Shown: piece by piece, positions 42,774-51,496 of the stretch | Layout: each line of letters begins with the position of its first letter | Numbering within the stretch: position 1 is the stretch's first letter | DNA from: Paraburkholderia bryophila | GTDB lineage: Bacteria > Pseudomonadota > Gammaproteobacteria > Burkholderiales > Burkholderiaceae | Direction of reading: 5' to 3' | NCBI RefSeq assembly: GCF_003269035.1 | Contig: NZ_QLTK01000016.1 | Location: forward strand, 62,001-126,000 | DNA: 64,000 nt | Notes under the pieces: generated by a model | What the model was told of the DNA's origin: nothing | Databases searched by the model: none | What the model saw: only the letters and a program-made list of their open reading frames with translations | Program-made: the position numbers and the translations under genes

Positions 42774-44741
42774 ATGTCAAAACGCCTTTACCGAGTATAT
42801 CGCGCGGCCGGTCTGGCGCTCGCCGCTGCGGCGCTCGTCGCGTGCAGCACGGCCTCAGCCGTCAAGCCCATTCCCATTTCGCAGCTCTCGAACGACGACC
42901 AGATTTTCGTCCAGCTTCGCGAGGCCGCCCGCAATAACGACGCGGCGCGTGCAGCCCAGCTGGCGAGCATGATCCCGAACTATCCCGCGCCTTCTTATCT
43001 GGCGTACTTCCAGCTCAAGCCACAGTTGTTCGACTCGAGCGGGCATGCCCGCATCGACGCGCCGGACGCGCCCGTGCTGGCCTTCCTGCAGCAGTACGAC
43101 GGTCAGGCGATCGCCGACCGTCTGCGTAACGACTACCTGACGGTGCTAGGCGCGCGTCACGACTGGCGCAACTTCGACCAGCAATATGCGCGCTTCGTGC
43201 TGAACGACGATACGCAGGTGAAGTGCTATGCGCTCGAATCGCGTGCGTCGCGCGGTGAAAATGTCGCCGACGCGGCGCGTGCGCTGCTGGTCGATCCGAA
43301 GTGGTACGGCGACGGCTGCGTCGATCTGATCACCTCGCTGGGCGTGAGCCGCCAGTTCAGCACCGACGACATCTGGCAGCAGATCCGTCTCGCGTACGAG
43401 CAGAACTACACCGCTACCGGCAGCAAGCTCGTCGACGCGCTCAGCAACCAGCCGCCCGATCCGGTGCTGTTCGGCCAGGCCACCAGCACGCCGCCGTTGC
43501 TGCTGGCGCGTGGCGTCGGTCCGGACGCGCAGTCGCATCAACTGGCGTTGCTGGCGATCACGCGCATGGCGCGCAACGACCCGGCCATGGCCGCGGCCAC
43601 GTTTGCATCGGTGGCGCCGTCGCTGAGTTCGCCCGAACGCGCGATCGGCTGGGGCACGATTGCGTATCAGGCTGCCGCCAAACAGATGCCGAGCGCGGTG
43701 GACTGGTATCGCCTGTCGGTGAACGCGCCTCTGTCGAATCCCGCGTATGAATGGCGCACGCGCACCGCGCTGCTGGCCGGCGACTGGACCATGGTGCGCT
43801 GGTCGATCGAGCAGATGCCGGCCGCGCTGCGCAATCAGCCTTCGTGGATCTACTGGCATGCACGCGCGTTGAAGCAGGCAGGCGACACGGCGACAGCCAA
43901 CCAGGAATTCGAATCGATCTCGCAGGGCTTCAACTTCTACGGCCAACTGGCCATGGAAGAACTCGGCCAGAAGATCACGGTACCGCCGAAAACCGCGGTG
44001 ACCGACGCCGAAATTCAGCAGGCAGGCAACACGCCGGGTTTCGATCTGGCGCAGCGTTTCTACGCGCTGAATCTGCGGCTCGAAGGCAATCGCGAATGGA
44101 ACTGGCCGCTGCGCAACATGAGCGACCGGCAACTGATCGCCGCCTCCGAATACGCGCGCCGTATCCAGTTGTACGACCGCACGGTGAACACGGCGGACCG
44201 CACCAAGAGCGAACACGATTTCTCGCTGCGCTACCTGTCGCCATTCCGCGATATCGTGGAGCGCGATTCGCAGTCGAATGGGCTCGACGTGGAATGGGCC
44301 TATGGGCTGATCCGTCAGGAATCGCGCTTCATCATGAACGCGCGTTCGGAAGTCGGCGCGAGCGGCCTGATGCAGTTGATGCCGGGCACCGCGCAACTGG
44401 TCGCCAAGAAGATCGGCCTCGGTACGATTTCGCGCGAGCAGATGAACGACATCAACACCAATATCCTGCTGGGCACCAACTACCTGTCCATGATCTACAA
44501 TCAGTTCGACGGGTCCGCCGTGCTCGCCACCGCCGGCTATAACGCCGGTCCGGGCCGGCCGCGCAACTGGCGGCAATCGTTGCAGCGTCCGGTGGAAGGC
44601 GCGATCTTCGCCGAGGCGATCCCGTTCCAGGAAACCCGCGACTACGTCAAGAATGTGTTGTCCAACACGGTCTACTACGCGGCATTGTTCGAAGGCCGTC
44701 CGCAATCGCTGAAGGCGCGTCTGGGTTATATCGCACCGTAA
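42774..44741 (+). CDS. slt: Soluble-type lytic murein transglycosylase (Slt family lipoprotein)
   Basis: A 655-residue protein with a lipoprotein signal (LALAAAALVACS, lipid Cys at about residue 24). A long superhelical alpha-domain follows (about 40-480). The C-terminal lysozyme-like domain has the catalytic Glu in GLIRQESRFIMNARSEVGASGLMQLMPGTAQ and the NILLGTNYLSMIYNQFDGSAVLATAGYNAGPGRPRNW motif. It cleaves peptidoglycan to 1,6-anhydromuropeptides in the periplasm. It is divergent from the cyclo-ligase gene, with only 20 bp between the chosen starts. Confidence 0.95.
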   Translation: MSKRLYRVYRAAGLALAAAALVACSTASAVKPIPISQLSNDDQIFVQLREAARNNDAARAAQLASMIPNYPAPSYLAYFQLKPQLFDSSGHARIDAPDAPVLAFLQQYDGQAIADRLRNDYLTVLGARHDWRNFDQQYARFVLNDDTQVKCYALESRASRGENVADAARALLVDPKWYGDGCVDLITSLGVSRQFSTDDIWQQIRLAYEQNYTATGSKLVDALSNQPPDPVLFGQATSTPPLLLARGVGPDAQSHQLALLAITRMARNDPAMAAATFASVAPSLSSPERAIGWGTIAYQAAAKQMPSAVDWYRLSVNAPLSNPAYEWRTRTALLAGDWTMVRWSIEQMPAALRNQPSWIYWHARALKQAGDTATANQEFESISQGFNFYGQLAMEELGQKITVPPKTAVTDAEIQQAGNTPGFDLAQRFYALNLRLEGNREWNWPLRNMSDRQLIAASEYARRIQLYDRTVNTADRTKSEHDFSLRYLSPFRDIVERDSQSNGLDVEWAYGLIRQESRFIMNARSEVGASGLMQLMPGTAQLVAKKIGLGTISREQMNDINTNILLGTNYLSMIYNQFDGSAVLATAGYNAGPGRPRNWRQSLQRPVEGAIFAEAIPFQETRDYVKNVLSNTVYYAALFEGRPQSLKARLGYIAP

Positions 44742-44832
44742 GCGCCGTGCCGCCGCCGCTCGGGTCCGTGTTCGACCGGGGCGGCGGTGCGTCACGCCAG
44801 CCCTTGCAGCGGCTTCCACCAGGGAGTCGAAA

Positions 44833-45786
44833 ATGCGACATCAAGCCGTTGCTATCATCGGCGGTTCCGGTTTTATCGGCAGTCACCTCGTCAATGCGCT
44901 CGTTGAAATGGGCAAAGACGTGCGTATCGCCACCCGGCGGCGCTACAACGCCCGCCATCTCACGCTGTTACCCATCGACGTGATCGAAGCCGACGTGTTC
45001 GATCCGGTTCAGCTCGCGCGTTTTGTCGAGGGCGCCGATTGTGTGATCAATCTCGTGGCCACGCTGCACGGCAAACGCGGCAAACCCTATGGTCCGGAGT
45101 TCGCGCGCATGCATGTCGAGCTGCCGACCAAAATCGTCGCGGCGTGCGAGGGCAAGGGCGTGCATCGCCTGATTCATATCAGCGCCCTCGGCGCCGATTC
45201 GAACGGTCCGAGCATGTACACGCGCTCGAAGGGCGACGGCGAGAAGGCCGTCCATGCGGCGAATCTGGCGTGGACGATTTTCCGTCCGTCCGTGGTGTTC
45301 GGGCCGGAGGACCAGTTTCTCAACAAGTTCGCGTTTCTGCAGAAGATGTTTCCGGCGATTCCGCTCGCCATGCCGGATGCGAAATTCCAGCCGGTGTATG
45401 TCGACGACGTGGCGAAAGCCATCATCAACGTGCTCGACATGGACGCCGCCAGCGGCCATACGTATGAGCTCGGCGGCCCGACCGTCTACACGCTCGAAGA
45501 CCTCGTCGCCTATTGCGGCGACGTGATCGGCAAGCACGCGCGCATCATTCGTCTGCCGGAAGCGTTCGCGCGCCTGCAGGCGCTGACCTTTGAAATGGCG
45601 CCCGGCGAGCCGATGATATCGCGCGACAATCTGGATTCGATGAAAGTCGACAACGTATTGAGCGGGCCGCTCGCGCCTGAACTCGGTATCGAGCCGACCA
45701 GTATCGAAACCATTGCACCCGCCTATCTGACCGGCGCGTCGACGCGCTCGCGTTTCGATACGTTCCGCGCCAGCGCGGGACGCTGA
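44833..45786 (+). CDS. NAD(P)-binding epimerase-like protein, NDUFA9 type
   Basis: A 317-residue atypical short-chain dehydrogenase. The Rossmann start is QAVAIIGGSGFIGSHLVNALVEMGKDVRIATRR. The usual catalytic YxxxK appears reduced to MYTRSKGDGEKAV; FRPSVVFGPEDQFLNKFAFL follows. This matches the complex I NDUFA9-like group in Proteobacteria, which bind NADP(H) and may be structural rather than enzymatic. No nuo genes are nearby. It is followed by GST and cca on the same strand. Confidence 0.85.
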   Translation: MRHQAVAIIGGSGFIGSHLVNALVEMGKDVRIATRRRYNARHLTLLPIDVIEADVFDPVQLARFVEGADCVINLVATLHGKRGKPYGPEFARMHVELPTKIVAACEGKGVHRLIHISALGADSNGPSMYTRSKGDGEKAVHAANLAWTIFRPSVVFGPEDQFLNKFAFLQKMFPAIPLAMPDAKFQPVYVDDVAKAIINVLDMDAASGHTYELGGPTVYTLEDLVAYCGDVIGKHARIIRLPEAFARLQALTFEMAPGEPMISRDNLDSMKVDNVLSGPLAPELGIEPTSIETIAPAYLTGASTRSRFDTFRASAGR

Positions 45787-45815
45787 ATTCACTTTTTTCT
45801 CCCCCTACAAGAAGC

Positions 45816-46469
45816 ATGAAGCTGCTCATTGGTGACAAAAATTATTCGTCGTGGTCGATGCGCCCATGGCTGCTGCTGAAGCATTTCGGCATTCCCTTCG
45901 ACGAGGTGCTGATTCATTTGCGCGAACCCGGCACGACGGCCGCGATCCTGGCGCAAGCGCCGCGCGGACCAGGCAAGGTGCCGTGTCTGATCGGCGACGA
46001 CGGACAGATCACGTGGGATTCGCTGGCGATCGCCGAGACACTGGCCGAGCGTTTCCCGGAACACGCGCTATGGCCGCGCGATGCGGCGGCGCGCAACTAC
46101 GCGCGAAGCGTGAGCGCCGAGATGCATTCGGGTTTCGGCGAACTGCGCTCGAACATGTGGATGAACATTCGCGCATCGTTTCCCGGCAAGAACGCGACGC
46201 CGGGTGCGCTGGCCGACATCGCGCGAATCGACACCGTGTGGCGCGACTGCCTCGACACGTACGGCGGCCCGTTCCTGTTCGGCGAATTCAGCATTGCCGA
46301 CGCGATGTACGCGCCGGTGGCGATGCGCTTCAACACCTGGCAACCGGCGTTGTCTGAAACGGCATTGGCCTACGTCCGCCGCGTGACCGCGCTGCCGGCC
46401 GTGCAAGCCTGGATCGACGACTCACTGCGCGAAACCCACGCGCTTCCCGATCAAGACGTATGCCCATGA
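45816..46469 (+). CDS. Glutathione S-transferase family protein
   Basis: A 217-residue GST with an N-terminal thioredoxin-like domain. MKLLIGDKNYSSWSMRPWLLLKHFGIPF carries the Ser-rich motif of the YfcF/zeta-like group, and GKVPCLIGDDGQITWDSLAIAETLAERFP includes the cis-Pro and glutathione gamma-Glu contact. A helical C-domain follows. The substrate is unknown. It overlaps cca by ATGA. Confidence 0.88.
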   Translation: MKLLIGDKNYSSWSMRPWLLLKHFGIPFDEVLIHLREPGTTAAILAQAPRGPGKVPCLIGDDGQITWDSLAIAETLAERFPEHALWPRDAAARNYARSVSAEMHSGFGELRSNMWMNIRASFPGKNATPGALADIARIDTVWRDCLDTYGGPFLFGEFSIADAMYAPVAMRFNTWQPALSETALAYVRRVTALPAVQAWIDDSLRETHALPDQDVCP

Positions 46470-47698
46470 AACTCTACGTGGTAGGCGGCGCGGTTCGCGA
46501 CGAGTTGCTGGGCGTGCCGGTGCAGGATCGCGATTACGTCGTGGTCGGCGCGACGCCCGAGCAGATGGTGGCGCAGGGTTACCGTCCGGTGGGTAAGGAC
46601 TTTCCGGTGTTCCTGCATCCGCAGACGCATGAGGAATACGCGCTCGCGCGCACCGAGCGCAAGACGGCGGCGGGCTATCACGGCTTCCAGTTCTTTTACG
46701 CGCCGGACGTGACGCTGGAGCAAGACCTGGCGCGCCGCGACCTGACCATCAACGCGATGGCGCGCGAAGTGCGGCCGGACGGCGAATTGACGGGTCCGGT
46801 GATCGACCCGTTCAACGGCCAGGGGGATTTGCAGGCGCGACTCTTTCGTCATGTCAGCGATGCGTTTCTCGAAGACCCAGTGCGGATCTTGCGAATCGCG
46901 CGGTTCGCCGCGAGGTTCGTGGATTTCACGGTCGAGCCGGATACGCTGGCGCTGATGCGCAAAATGGTGGCCGATGGCGAAGTGGACGCGCTGGTTGCCG
47001 AACGCGTCTGGCAGGAAGTGTCGCGCGGCCTGATGGAGAAGAAGCCTTCGCGCATGTTCGAGGTGCTGCGTGCATGCGGCGCGTTGGCGCGGATTCTGCC
47101 GGAAGTCGACGCGCTATACGGTGTGCCGCAGCGCGCCGACTATCACCCGGAAGTGGACACCGGCGTGCACGTGATGATGGTGGTGGATCACGCCGCGCAC
47201 CAGGGCTACGCGTTACCGGTTCGCTTTGCCGCGTTGACGCACGACCTCGGCAAAGCCACTACGCCGCAAGACGTGTTGCCCCGCCACATCGGCCATGAAG
47301 AGCGCAGCGTGAATCTGCTGAAGCCTTTATGCGAGCGCCTGCGCGTGCCGAACGAGTGCCGCGACCTTGCGCTGCTGGTCGCGCGGGAGCACGGCAACAT
47401 TCATCGCGTGATGGAAATGGGCGCGGCCGCGCTGGTGAGGCTGCTCGAGCGCAGCGACGCGATTCGCAAGCCGGCGCGCTTCGCGGAAGCGTTGCAGGCT
47501 TGCGAGGCGGATGCGCGTGGACGGCTGGGTTTCGAGGCGCGGGATTATCCGCAGGCCGAGCGGCTGCGCGTGGCGCTCGTCGCGGCGCGTGGTGTCGATG
47601 CCGGCGCGGTGGCGAAGCGGTTGGCCGATGCGCCCGCGGGAATCAAGGACGCGGTGCACAAGGAGCGGATTCGGGCGGTGGAAGCGGCGATGGGTTGA
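46466..47698 (+). CDS. cca: Multifunctional CCA tRNA nucleotidyltransferase
   Basis: A 410-residue class II enzyme. KLYVVGGAVRDELLGVPVQDRDYVVVG holds the nucleotidyltransferase GG...DxD-type motif, LARRDLTINAMA is a conserved loop, and an HD domain (HVMMVVDHAAHQGYALPVRFAALTHDLGKA) adds phosphohydrolase activity as in E. coli. It adds or repairs the 3' CCA of tRNAs. ATG 46466 overlaps the GST stop; an ATG two codons upstream is possible. Confidence 0.96.
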   Translation: MKLYVVGGAVRDELLGVPVQDRDYVVVGATPEQMVAQGYRPVGKDFPVFLHPQTHEEYALARTERKTAAGYHGFQFFYAPDVTLEQDLARRDLTINAMAREVRPDGELTGPVIDPFNGQGDLQARLFRHVSDAFLEDPVRILRIARFAARFVDFTVEPDTLALMRKMVADGEVDALVAERVWQEVSRGLMEKKPSRMFEVLRACGALARILPEVDALYGVPQRADYHPEVDTGVHVMMVVDHAAHQGYALPVRFAALTHDLGKATTPQDVLPRHIGHEERSVNLLKPLCERLRVPNECRDLALLVAREHGNIHRVMEMGAAALVRLLERSDAIRKPARFAEALQACEADARGRLGFEARDYPQAERLRVALVAARGVDAGAVAKRLADAPAGIKDAVHKERIRAVEAAMG

Positions 47699-47708
47699 TA
47701 AAGCGCAA

Positions 47709-47903
47709 CTACAACAGTCTGGCTAGCAATGACAGCAGCATCGACAGCACCAGGGTCGACATGAAAGGAAACGGATATTCGCGACCAAACAGCCGCAAGG
47801 TCACGTCGCCGGGCATGCGTCCAATGCCGATTTTTCTTAGCCATGGCCAGCAGGCCGACAGCACGGCCACCGCTACGAACGTCGTCAACAGCCAGCGGAT
47901 CAT
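47709..47903 (-). CDS. DUF2905 family small membrane protein
   Basis: A 64-residue protein with two hydrophobic helices and the family motif WLRKIGIGRMPGDVTLRLFGREYPFPF between them. The function is unknown; homologues are common in Betaproteobacteria. Stop codons of this gene and cca are 10 bp apart, facing each other. The start at MIRWLL is chosen over an ATG nine codons upstream. It follows the methyltransferase gene by 31 bp and may share its mRNA. Confidence 0.85.
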   Translation of the reverse strand: MIRWLLTTFVAVAVLSACWPWLRKIGIGRMPGDVTLRLFGREYPFPFMSTLVLSMLLSLLARLL

Positions 47904-47934
47904 CGCGCGTTCCCGAGCCGGATCAGGCAAAAAA

Positions 47935-49131
47935 TCACAGCGTATGCGAGCGGTCGCCGCTCGAAAACGCCTGCAACGTGTCGTCCAGACCGCGCGAAAA
48001 CGCGATCACCTTGAACAGTTCACCCATCTCGGCCTCGGACAACAACTTCTGCACCGCATTCGCCGCGGGCAAGAACCGTTTCGTGTCCGACGGATCGATT
48101 TCCGACAGCGCCTCGGTAATCCCGGCGTTCAGCAGAAACCGCGCTTGCGACGTGAAGCCGAGCAGATCCGCGCCTGTCTCGCAGCCCGCTTCGGCGATAC
48201 CGGTGAATTCCACGTGTGCGGTGATGTCCTGCAAGCCCGGATAGAGAAACGGATCGCCGTGCGCGCGATGCCGGTAATGGCACATCAGCGTGCCCTGCGC
48301 GCGTTGCGCGTGGTAGTACTCGTGACGCGGGAATCCGTAGTCGATAAAAAACGCCGCGCCGCGCGCGAGCATTGTGCAGATGGTTCGCGTGAAGGCGCGC
48401 GCGGCTTCGTGCGTTTCGGTCACGTAGGCGTCGTTGGCGGTTTCGGTGTCGATTTCGGACAGCAGCGCGAGGTCGTCTGCCGCAGACACAACACGGTCTT
48501 CAAACGCAAACACGCCGTTGTGCGACACGACACCGCGCTCATGCCACACGCCGGTGTTGAAGGAGAACAGCCGAACCGGCATCGCGTCCAGCACTTCGTT
48601 GCCGATCATCACGCCTTCGAAGCGCTCCGGCAACGCGTCCAGCCAGCGCACCCTGGCGGCAAGCGAAGGTGCGGCCGCTTCGATCGTTTCGCGCTGGCGC
48701 TCGCGCAATTCGCCCGATAAATCCACGATCGCGTAACTGTCGAATTCCGCGCCCAGCGCCTCGAACGCGCTGAGCAGGCCGGCAGCCAGTTTGCCCGTGC
48801 CGGCGCCGAATTCCATCACCTCGCGCGTGCCGCTGGCCCGCAATGCTTCGGCCAGCGGTCGCGCCAGTGTCGTGGCGAACAACGGCGACAATTCCGGCGC
48901 GGTGACGAAGTCGCTGCCGTCGTCGCCACGCAGGCCGAATTTGCGGGCGCCGCCGCTGTAATAGCCGAGTCCCGGCGCGTACAACGCGCGCTCCATGTAA
49001 CGGTCGAACGGCAGCCAGCCGCCGGCGCTGTCGAGCTCCGCGCGCAGTTGCGCGACCAGCGCTTCCGACTGCGCCAGCGCGCTCGGGCCGGGAGCAGGTA
49101 AACTATCGGGTTGGTGAGCTTTCGGATTCAT
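47935..49131 (-). CDS. SAM-dependent methyltransferase, NDUFAF7/MidA-like (DUF185)
   Basis: A 398-residue protein with IRFDRYMERALYAPGLGYYSG-type family sequence near the start (PFDRYMERALYAPGLGYYSGG), the SAM-binding loop EVMEFGAGTGKLAAGLL, and VMIGNEVLDAMPVRLF. The mitochondrial homologue methylates an arginine of complex I subunit NDUFS2; the bacterial target is not established. The ATG at 49131 leaves 13 bp to the divergent SDR gene. It is notable that an NDUFA9-like gene lies in the same 5 kb. Confidence 0.87.
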   Translation of the reverse strand: MNPKAHQPDSLPAPGPSALAQSEALVAQLRAELDSAGGWLPFDRYMERALYAPGLGYYSGGARKFGLRGDDGSDFVTAPELSPLFATTLARPLAEALRASGTREVMEFGAGTGKLAAGLLSAFEALGAEFDSYAIVDLSGELRERQRETIEAAAPSLAARVRWLDALPERFEGVMIGNEVLDAMPVRLFSFNTGVWHERGVVSHNGVFAFEDRVVSAADDLALLSEIDTETANDAYVTETHEAARAFTRTICTMLARGAAFFIDYGFPRHEYYHAQRAQGTLMCHYRHRAHGDPFLYPGLQDITAHVEFTGIAEAGCETGADLLGFTSQARFLLNAGITEALSEIDPSDTKRFLPAANAVQKLLSEAEMGELFKVIAFSRGLDDTLQAFSSGDRSHTL

Positions 49132-49144
49132 CCCCGCATTGTAA

Positions 49145-49963
49145 ATGACCGCCTCTCTGGATACCGCCGCTGTCCGTGCGCCTGACGCGCCGCGAATCGT
49201 GCTGATTACCGGCGCCGCGCGCCGCATCGGGCGCGCGCTCGCGCTCGGCTTCGCCGCCCGCGGCTGGGACGTGGCGGTGCATTACGGCGAATCGCGCGAA
49301 CCCGCCGATCAGGTGGTCGCCGAAATCGTCGCGCTGGGCCGCCGGGCGGTCGCGCTCCAGGCCGAGTTGGGCGACGAGGAGCAGGTCGCACGGCTGTTGC
49401 CTGCCTGTATCGCGGCGCTGGGCCGGCCGGCCTGCATCGTCAACAACGCGTCGCGTTTTGAAGAAGATACGGCGCTCGATGTCGGCTACGCGTTGTTGCT
49501 CAAGCTGACCGCAATGAACGTCGGCGCGCCGTTGGTGCTGGCGCGCATGCTCCACGAAGCCACGCCGGAGGCCGCGCGAAGCGACGAAAGCCAGCGTGGT
49601 GTCGTGATCAACGTGCTGGATCAGAAGCTGTACAACATGAATCCGGATTACCTGTCGTACACGCTGTCGAAGGCGGCGTTGCAGACAGCCACGGTGGCGC
49701 TGGCGCAGGCTTTGGCGCCGAAAGTGCGGGTGGTCGGGCTCGCGCCCGGCCTGACGATGCAATCGGGCGATCAAACGCCGGACGGTTTCGCCGCCGCTCA
49801 CCGTACTACGCCTTTGGGCCGCGCGTCGCGGCCCGAGGATATTGTCGCCGCCGCGCTGTATCTCGCCGATGCAGCGGGCGTCACCGGAACGACGCTGGTG
49901 GTCGACGGCGGGCAGCACCTGGTGCCCCTGCCGCGCGACGTTATGTTTTTGACGGGCGCCTGA
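49145..49963 (+). CDS. Short-chain dehydrogenase, pteridine reductase / FolM-like
   Basis: A 272-residue SDR. The dinucleotide site is VLITGAARRIGRALALGFAARGWDVAVHY, whose Arg after the glycine motif suggests NADPH. NNASRFEEDTALDV is present, as is the catalytic YTLSK (Tyr and Lys) followed by AALQTATVALAQALAPKVRVVGLAPGLT. The position directly before folB suggests dihydropteridine or dihydromonapterin reduction, as for FolM or PTR1. The substrate is inferred from the context. Confidence 0.82.
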   Translation: MTASLDTAAVRAPDAPRIVLITGAARRIGRALALGFAARGWDVAVHYGESREPADQVVAEIVALGRRAVALQAELGDEEQVARLLPACIAALGRPACIVNNASRFEEDTALDVGYALLLKLTAMNVGAPLVLARMLHEATPEAARSDESQRGVVINVLDQKLYNMNPDYLSYTLSKAALQTATVALAQALAPKVRVVGLAPGLTMQSGDQTPDGFAAAHRTTPLGRASRPEDIVAAALYLADAAGVTGTTLVVDGGQHLVPLPRDVMFLTGA

Positions 49964-50008
49964 AATGCCCTTTGCGTGCTCCGCACGCTTTTTTCGACTG
50001 GAACGAAC

Positions 50009-50404
50009 ATGTTTGCCGCTCTTTCGCATCCCCGGCTCGCCGATTGCCGCCGGCTCTTTCTGCGCAATTACGAAGTGCACATCAACATCGGCGTGCACGA
50101 CTTCGAAAAGCGTGGCGAACAGCGCGTCGTGATCAACGTCGAACTGTTCGTGCCGCTCGCGCTGTCCACGCCGGTGGCGGACAAGCTGAACGAAGTCGTC
50201 GACTACGACTTCATGCGCTCGACCATCGCGCGTCGCGTCGAACAAGGCCATATCCACTTGCAGGAAACGCTCTGCGACGACCTCGTCAAGACCATGCTCG
50301 AGCATCCGCTGGTGCGGGCCGCGCGCGTGTCGACCGAAAAACCGGACGTCTATCCCGACTGTGACGCGGTGGGCGTCGAAGTCTTCCGCGTCAAGGAGGA
50401 TTGA
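50009..50404 (+). CDS. folB: Dihydroneopterin aldolase
   Basis: A 131-residue FolB. LRNYEVHINIGVHDFEKRGEQRVVINVELFVP contains the conserved Glu of the aldolase fold, and VVDYDFMRSTIARRVEQGHIHLQETLCDDLVKTML carries the Tyr and the HLQE motif. It makes 6-hydroxymethyl-dihydropterin for folate. The start at MFAAL follows GGAACGAAC; the frame is open upstream without conserved sequence. It lies 3 bp before ttcA. Confidence 0.94.
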   Translation: MFAALSHPRLADCRRLFLRNYEVHINIGVHDFEKRGEQRVVINVELFVPLALSTPVADKLNEVVDYDFMRSTIARRVEQGHIHLQETLCDDLVKTMLEHPLVRAARVSTEKPDVYPDCDAVGVEVFRVKED

Positions 50405-50407
50405 GTC

Positions 50408-51382
50408 ATGGCCACGCCCGACATCCTGAACCAGACCGCGGCCGCCGCGCCGGCGAAGGTGCCGCTCACGCGCCGCGAGCAGAAAGAAGCGTACGAGAAC
50501 AACAAGCTGTTCAAGCGGCTCGCGCGCCAGGTCGGCGAGGCGGTCGTCGACTTCAACATGATCGAGGAAGGCGACAAGGTGATGGTGTGCCTGTCGGGCG
50601 GTAAAGACAGCTACGCCATGCTCGAAATCCTGATGCGGCTGCGCGAACGTGCGCCGATCAACTTCGACATCGTCGCGGTGAACCTCGACCAGAAGCAGCC
50701 GGGCTTTCCGGAGCACGTGCTGCCCGAGTATCTGAAGCAGCTCGACATTCCGTTTCACATCGAGAACCAGGACACCTACAGCATCGTCAAGCGGCTGGTG
50801 CCGGAGGGCAAGACTACCTGCTCGCTGTGCTCGCGGTTGCGTCGCGGCATTCTGTACCGTGTCGCGGGTGAGCTTGGCGCGACCAAAATCGCGCTCGGCC
50901 ATCATCGCGACGACATCCTGCAAACGCTGCTGCTGAACATGTTCTACGGCGGCAAGCTGAAGGGCATGCCGCCCAAGCTGCAATCCGACGACGGCAAGAA
51001 CATCGTGATCCGGCCGCTCGCCTACGTGAAGGAAACCGACCTCGAGAAATATGCGGCGTTGCGTGAATTCCCGATCATTCCGTGCAACCTGTGCGGCAGC
51101 CAGCCGAACCTGAAGCGCGCGGAAATGAAGGCGCTCGTTCGCGATTGGGAAAAGCGTTTCCCGGGGCGTATCGAAAATATGTTCAATGCATTGTCGAACG
51201 TCGTGCCGTCGCATTTGATGGATCACAAGCTGTTCCCGTTCGCGGGCCTGCGCGCCACCGGCGAGGCCGATCCGCAAGGCGACATTGCATTCGACGAAGA
51301 GCCGTGCTCGACCGGGTCGGACGACGGCGCGATGCTCGGTGCATCGAAGTCGATTTCAATCGTTCAATTCGACGATCTTTAA
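50408..51382 (+). CDS. ttcA: tRNA 2-thiocytidine(32) synthetase
   Basis: A 324-residue TtcA. The PP-loop ATPase motif is CLSGGKDSYAML. The Fe-S cluster cysteines are CSLCSRLRRGILY and the later Cys in IIPCNLCGSQPNLKR. The enzyme thiolates cytidine 32 in certain tRNAs. An N-terminal extension of about 40 residues precedes the NNKLFKRLARQVGEAVVDFNMI start of the family. It is transcribed with folB. Confidence 0.95.
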   Translation: MATPDILNQTAAAAPAKVPLTRREQKEAYENNKLFKRLARQVGEAVVDFNMIEEGDKVMVCLSGGKDSYAMLEILMRLRERAPINFDIVAVNLDQKQPGFPEHVLPEYLKQLDIPFHIENQDTYSIVKRLVPEGKTTCSLCSRLRRGILYRVAGELGATKIALGHHRDDILQTLLLNMFYGGKLKGMPPKLQSDDGKNIVIRPLAYVKETDLEKYAALREFPIIPCNLCGSQPNLKRAEMKALVRDWEKRFPGRIENMFNALSNVVPSHLMDHKLFPFAGLRATGEADPQGDIAFDEEPCSTGSDDGAMLGASKSISIVQFDDL

Positions 51383-51457
51383 CGAAAACGCCCGAACTAC
51401 GGGCATTTCAGCCGGTTATAGCCTGTTTCGCAACGGTGTCGGCGGTGGGCTGCATGA

Positions 51458-51463
51458 TAGAAT
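51458..51463 (+). promoter_or_regulatory. Candidate extended -10 promoter of glmU
   Basis: TAGAAT preceded by TGA makes an extended -10; no clear -35 is seen. It is 33 bases before the glmU start. Upstream, GCCCG-N5-CGGGC followed by ATTT (about 51390-51408) may be a weak terminator of ttcA. Confidence 0.45.
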
Positions 51464-51496
51464 CGGCGCCTCCAAACTCGTCTATTCGCCGACGCC

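Noticed and set aside
49103..51277. Long minus-strand frame opposite the SDR, folB and ttcA genes
   Set aside because: Same shadow pattern as above; no recognisable domain.
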